Of a stretch of DNA of 8,842 bases, positions 6,611 through 8,842 are shown piece after piece (the stretch's first letter is position 1; each line of letters opens with the position of its first letter). Both the position numbers and the translations under genes were made by a program. The stretch is taken from positions 1 through 8,842 of the forward strand of contig RFIY01000195.1 in assembly GCA_003695505.1 (NCBI GenBank), read 5' to 3'. The DNA is from Candidatus Dadabacteria bacterium. GTDB lineage: Bacteria > J088. Below the pieces are notes generated by a model. It ran no database searches, was not told the origin of the DNA, and worked only from the letters and a program-made list of their open reading frames with translations.

Positions 6611-6994
6611 TCAGATCGTCGCGTAAAGTGGGGGCGCGCGGGAGGGAATTCCCGGCAGAGACGCGCGCGCAACGACCGGCGAGGGGGCCTGCTGCGGCGC
6701 CCGGACGACAGCGAGCCGAGCCGGCACAAAGCTGGATGGTGGCGTGGCGGCGCCGTGCGCCGCCACTGAACACTGGATACAGTTCTGGGCGTGGCGATGA
6801 TGGTGGTGCCCCGGAATCGGGCACGGCCGGTCATCTCCGGCTGTCCATTCGTGGGGCGTCTCGGCGTACGCTACGCCTTCGCTGATGGCCTGGAGTACGT
6901 GCGTCCCTGAAACGACGGGCGCGCCCAGCCAGAAACTCAACAGCAGCGCCAGTCCGGCTCTGAGCCGACCAGTTGAGGCAACGAGGCGCATCAT
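6611..6994 (-). CDS. Small secreted His/Cys-rich protein, DUF2946-like
   Basis: A 127-residue protein with a signal-like N-terminus (basic residues 3-12, hydrophobic 13-28, possible cleavage after AYA near 44). The middle is a putative metal site: Cys58-Pro, a His cluster HHHHRH at 63-68, Cys72-x2-Cys75 and His80. The tail from about 84 is Pro/Ala-rich and probably unstructured. The layout of hydrophobic leader, His run and CxxC resembles the poorly characterised DUF2946 family, which I have seen near metal transport genes; that match is from memory. It is the first gene of the metal operon, 93 bases before the porin-like gene. A periplasmic metal-buffering or chaperone role is plausible but not demonstrated. 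An AAGGA 12 bases before the ATG at 6994 is a rather distant Shine-Dalgarno, so the exact start is uncertain. Confidence 0.72.
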   Translation of the reverse strand: MMRLVASTGRLRAGLALLLSFWLGAPVVSGTHVLQAISEGVAYAETPHEWTAGDDRPCPIPGHHHHRHAQNCIQCSVAAHGAATPPSSFVPARLAVVRAPQQAPSPVVARASLPGIPSRAPPLYATI

Positions 6995-7034
6995 GCGGTT
7001 GCAGCGTCCTTGCGTACGGGCGTGATCCGCGTTC

Positions 7035-7064
7035 AGTTTACGCGACGGTCACGTTGACACGCAA
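7035..7064 (-). promoter_or_regulatory. Weak candidate promoter of the metal operon
   Basis: On the minus strand TTGCGT (7064-7059) and TAAACT (7040-7035) are separated by 18 bases, about 40 bases before the ATG at 6994. Both boxes match consensus only moderately. No recognisable Zur, Fur or MntR box is seen in the 6995-7106 gap, which is otherwise GC-rich and featureless. Confidence 0.25.
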
Positions 7065-7106
7065 TGCCCGCGCGCGACGCGGCATCGGCGTCACCGCAAG
7101 GAGCGG

Positions 7107-7133
7107 CCCTGGCGGTCACGACGACCGCCAGGG
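7107..7133 (-). terminator. Strong hairpin after the O-acetylhomoserine sulfhydrylase gene
   Basis: CCCTGGCGGTC (7107-7117) and GACCGCCAGGG (7123-7133) are exact complements around a five-base loop: an 11-base-pair GC-rich stem starting 11 bases past the stop of the minus-strand metabolic gene. It most likely ends that transcript and insulates the metal operon downstream. A U-tract is missing in the minus direction, so termination may be imperfect, or the stem may protect the mRNA 3' end. Confidence 0.65.
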
Positions 7134-7144
7134 GTTTCAGGTGA

Positions 7145-8842
<1,698 letters not shown>

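Noticed and set aside
6995-7106. Zur, Fur or MntR box upstream of the metal operon
   Set aside because: No AT-rich dyad resembling known consensus was found; only a short GTCA/TGAC repeat near 7049-7058 and a GC-rich CCGCG/CGCGG pair near 7068-7082, both too short.

Overview
The window looks like a stretch of a GC-rich proteobacterial chromosome, probably gamma- or betaproteobacterial. This rests on the dense GC-rich coding, the outer-membrane and periplasmic proteins, and the gene families; no taxonomic marker is present. Coding is tight, with no gap longer than about 150 bases, and I see no rRNA, tRNA, CRISPR array or mobile element.

Region 1 (1-2833) is an oxygenase and dehydrogenase module. 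A Rieske-type aromatic-ring or steroid-like oxygenase alpha subunit reads leftward off the window edge. It is divergent from a TetR-family regulator, which is followed 31 bases later by a 3beta-hydroxysteroid-dehydrogenase-like NAD(P)-dependent short-chain dehydrogenase. The AT-rich gap between oxygenase and regulator holds a perfect 20-bp palindrome overlapping the predicted divergent promoters, a good candidate for the regulator's operator. The module probably oxidises a hydrophobic cyclic substrate, but that substrate cannot be read from the sequence.

Region 2 (2860-6994, all minus strand) is a metal-acquisition operon, read right to left. It encodes a small secreted His/Cys-rich protein, a porin-like outer-membrane protein, a ZnuA/TroA-type periplasmic binding protein, an ABC ATPase and a ZnuB-type permease. 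The last three genes overlap by 4 bases at each junction (GTGA, ATGA). Together they could form a complete envelope path for zinc or manganese: outer membrane, periplasm, inner membrane. A perfect 9-1-9 dyad lies just before the outer-membrane protein gene.

Region 3 (7107-8842) holds an O-acetylhomoserine sulfhydrylase gene (minus strand) with a strong downstream hairpin separating it from the metal operon. Divergent from it, and cut by the window edge, is the start of an HlyD/RND-type membrane fusion protein.

The most interesting parts are the metal operon with its little-described accessory proteins, and the TetR/Rieske operator region.
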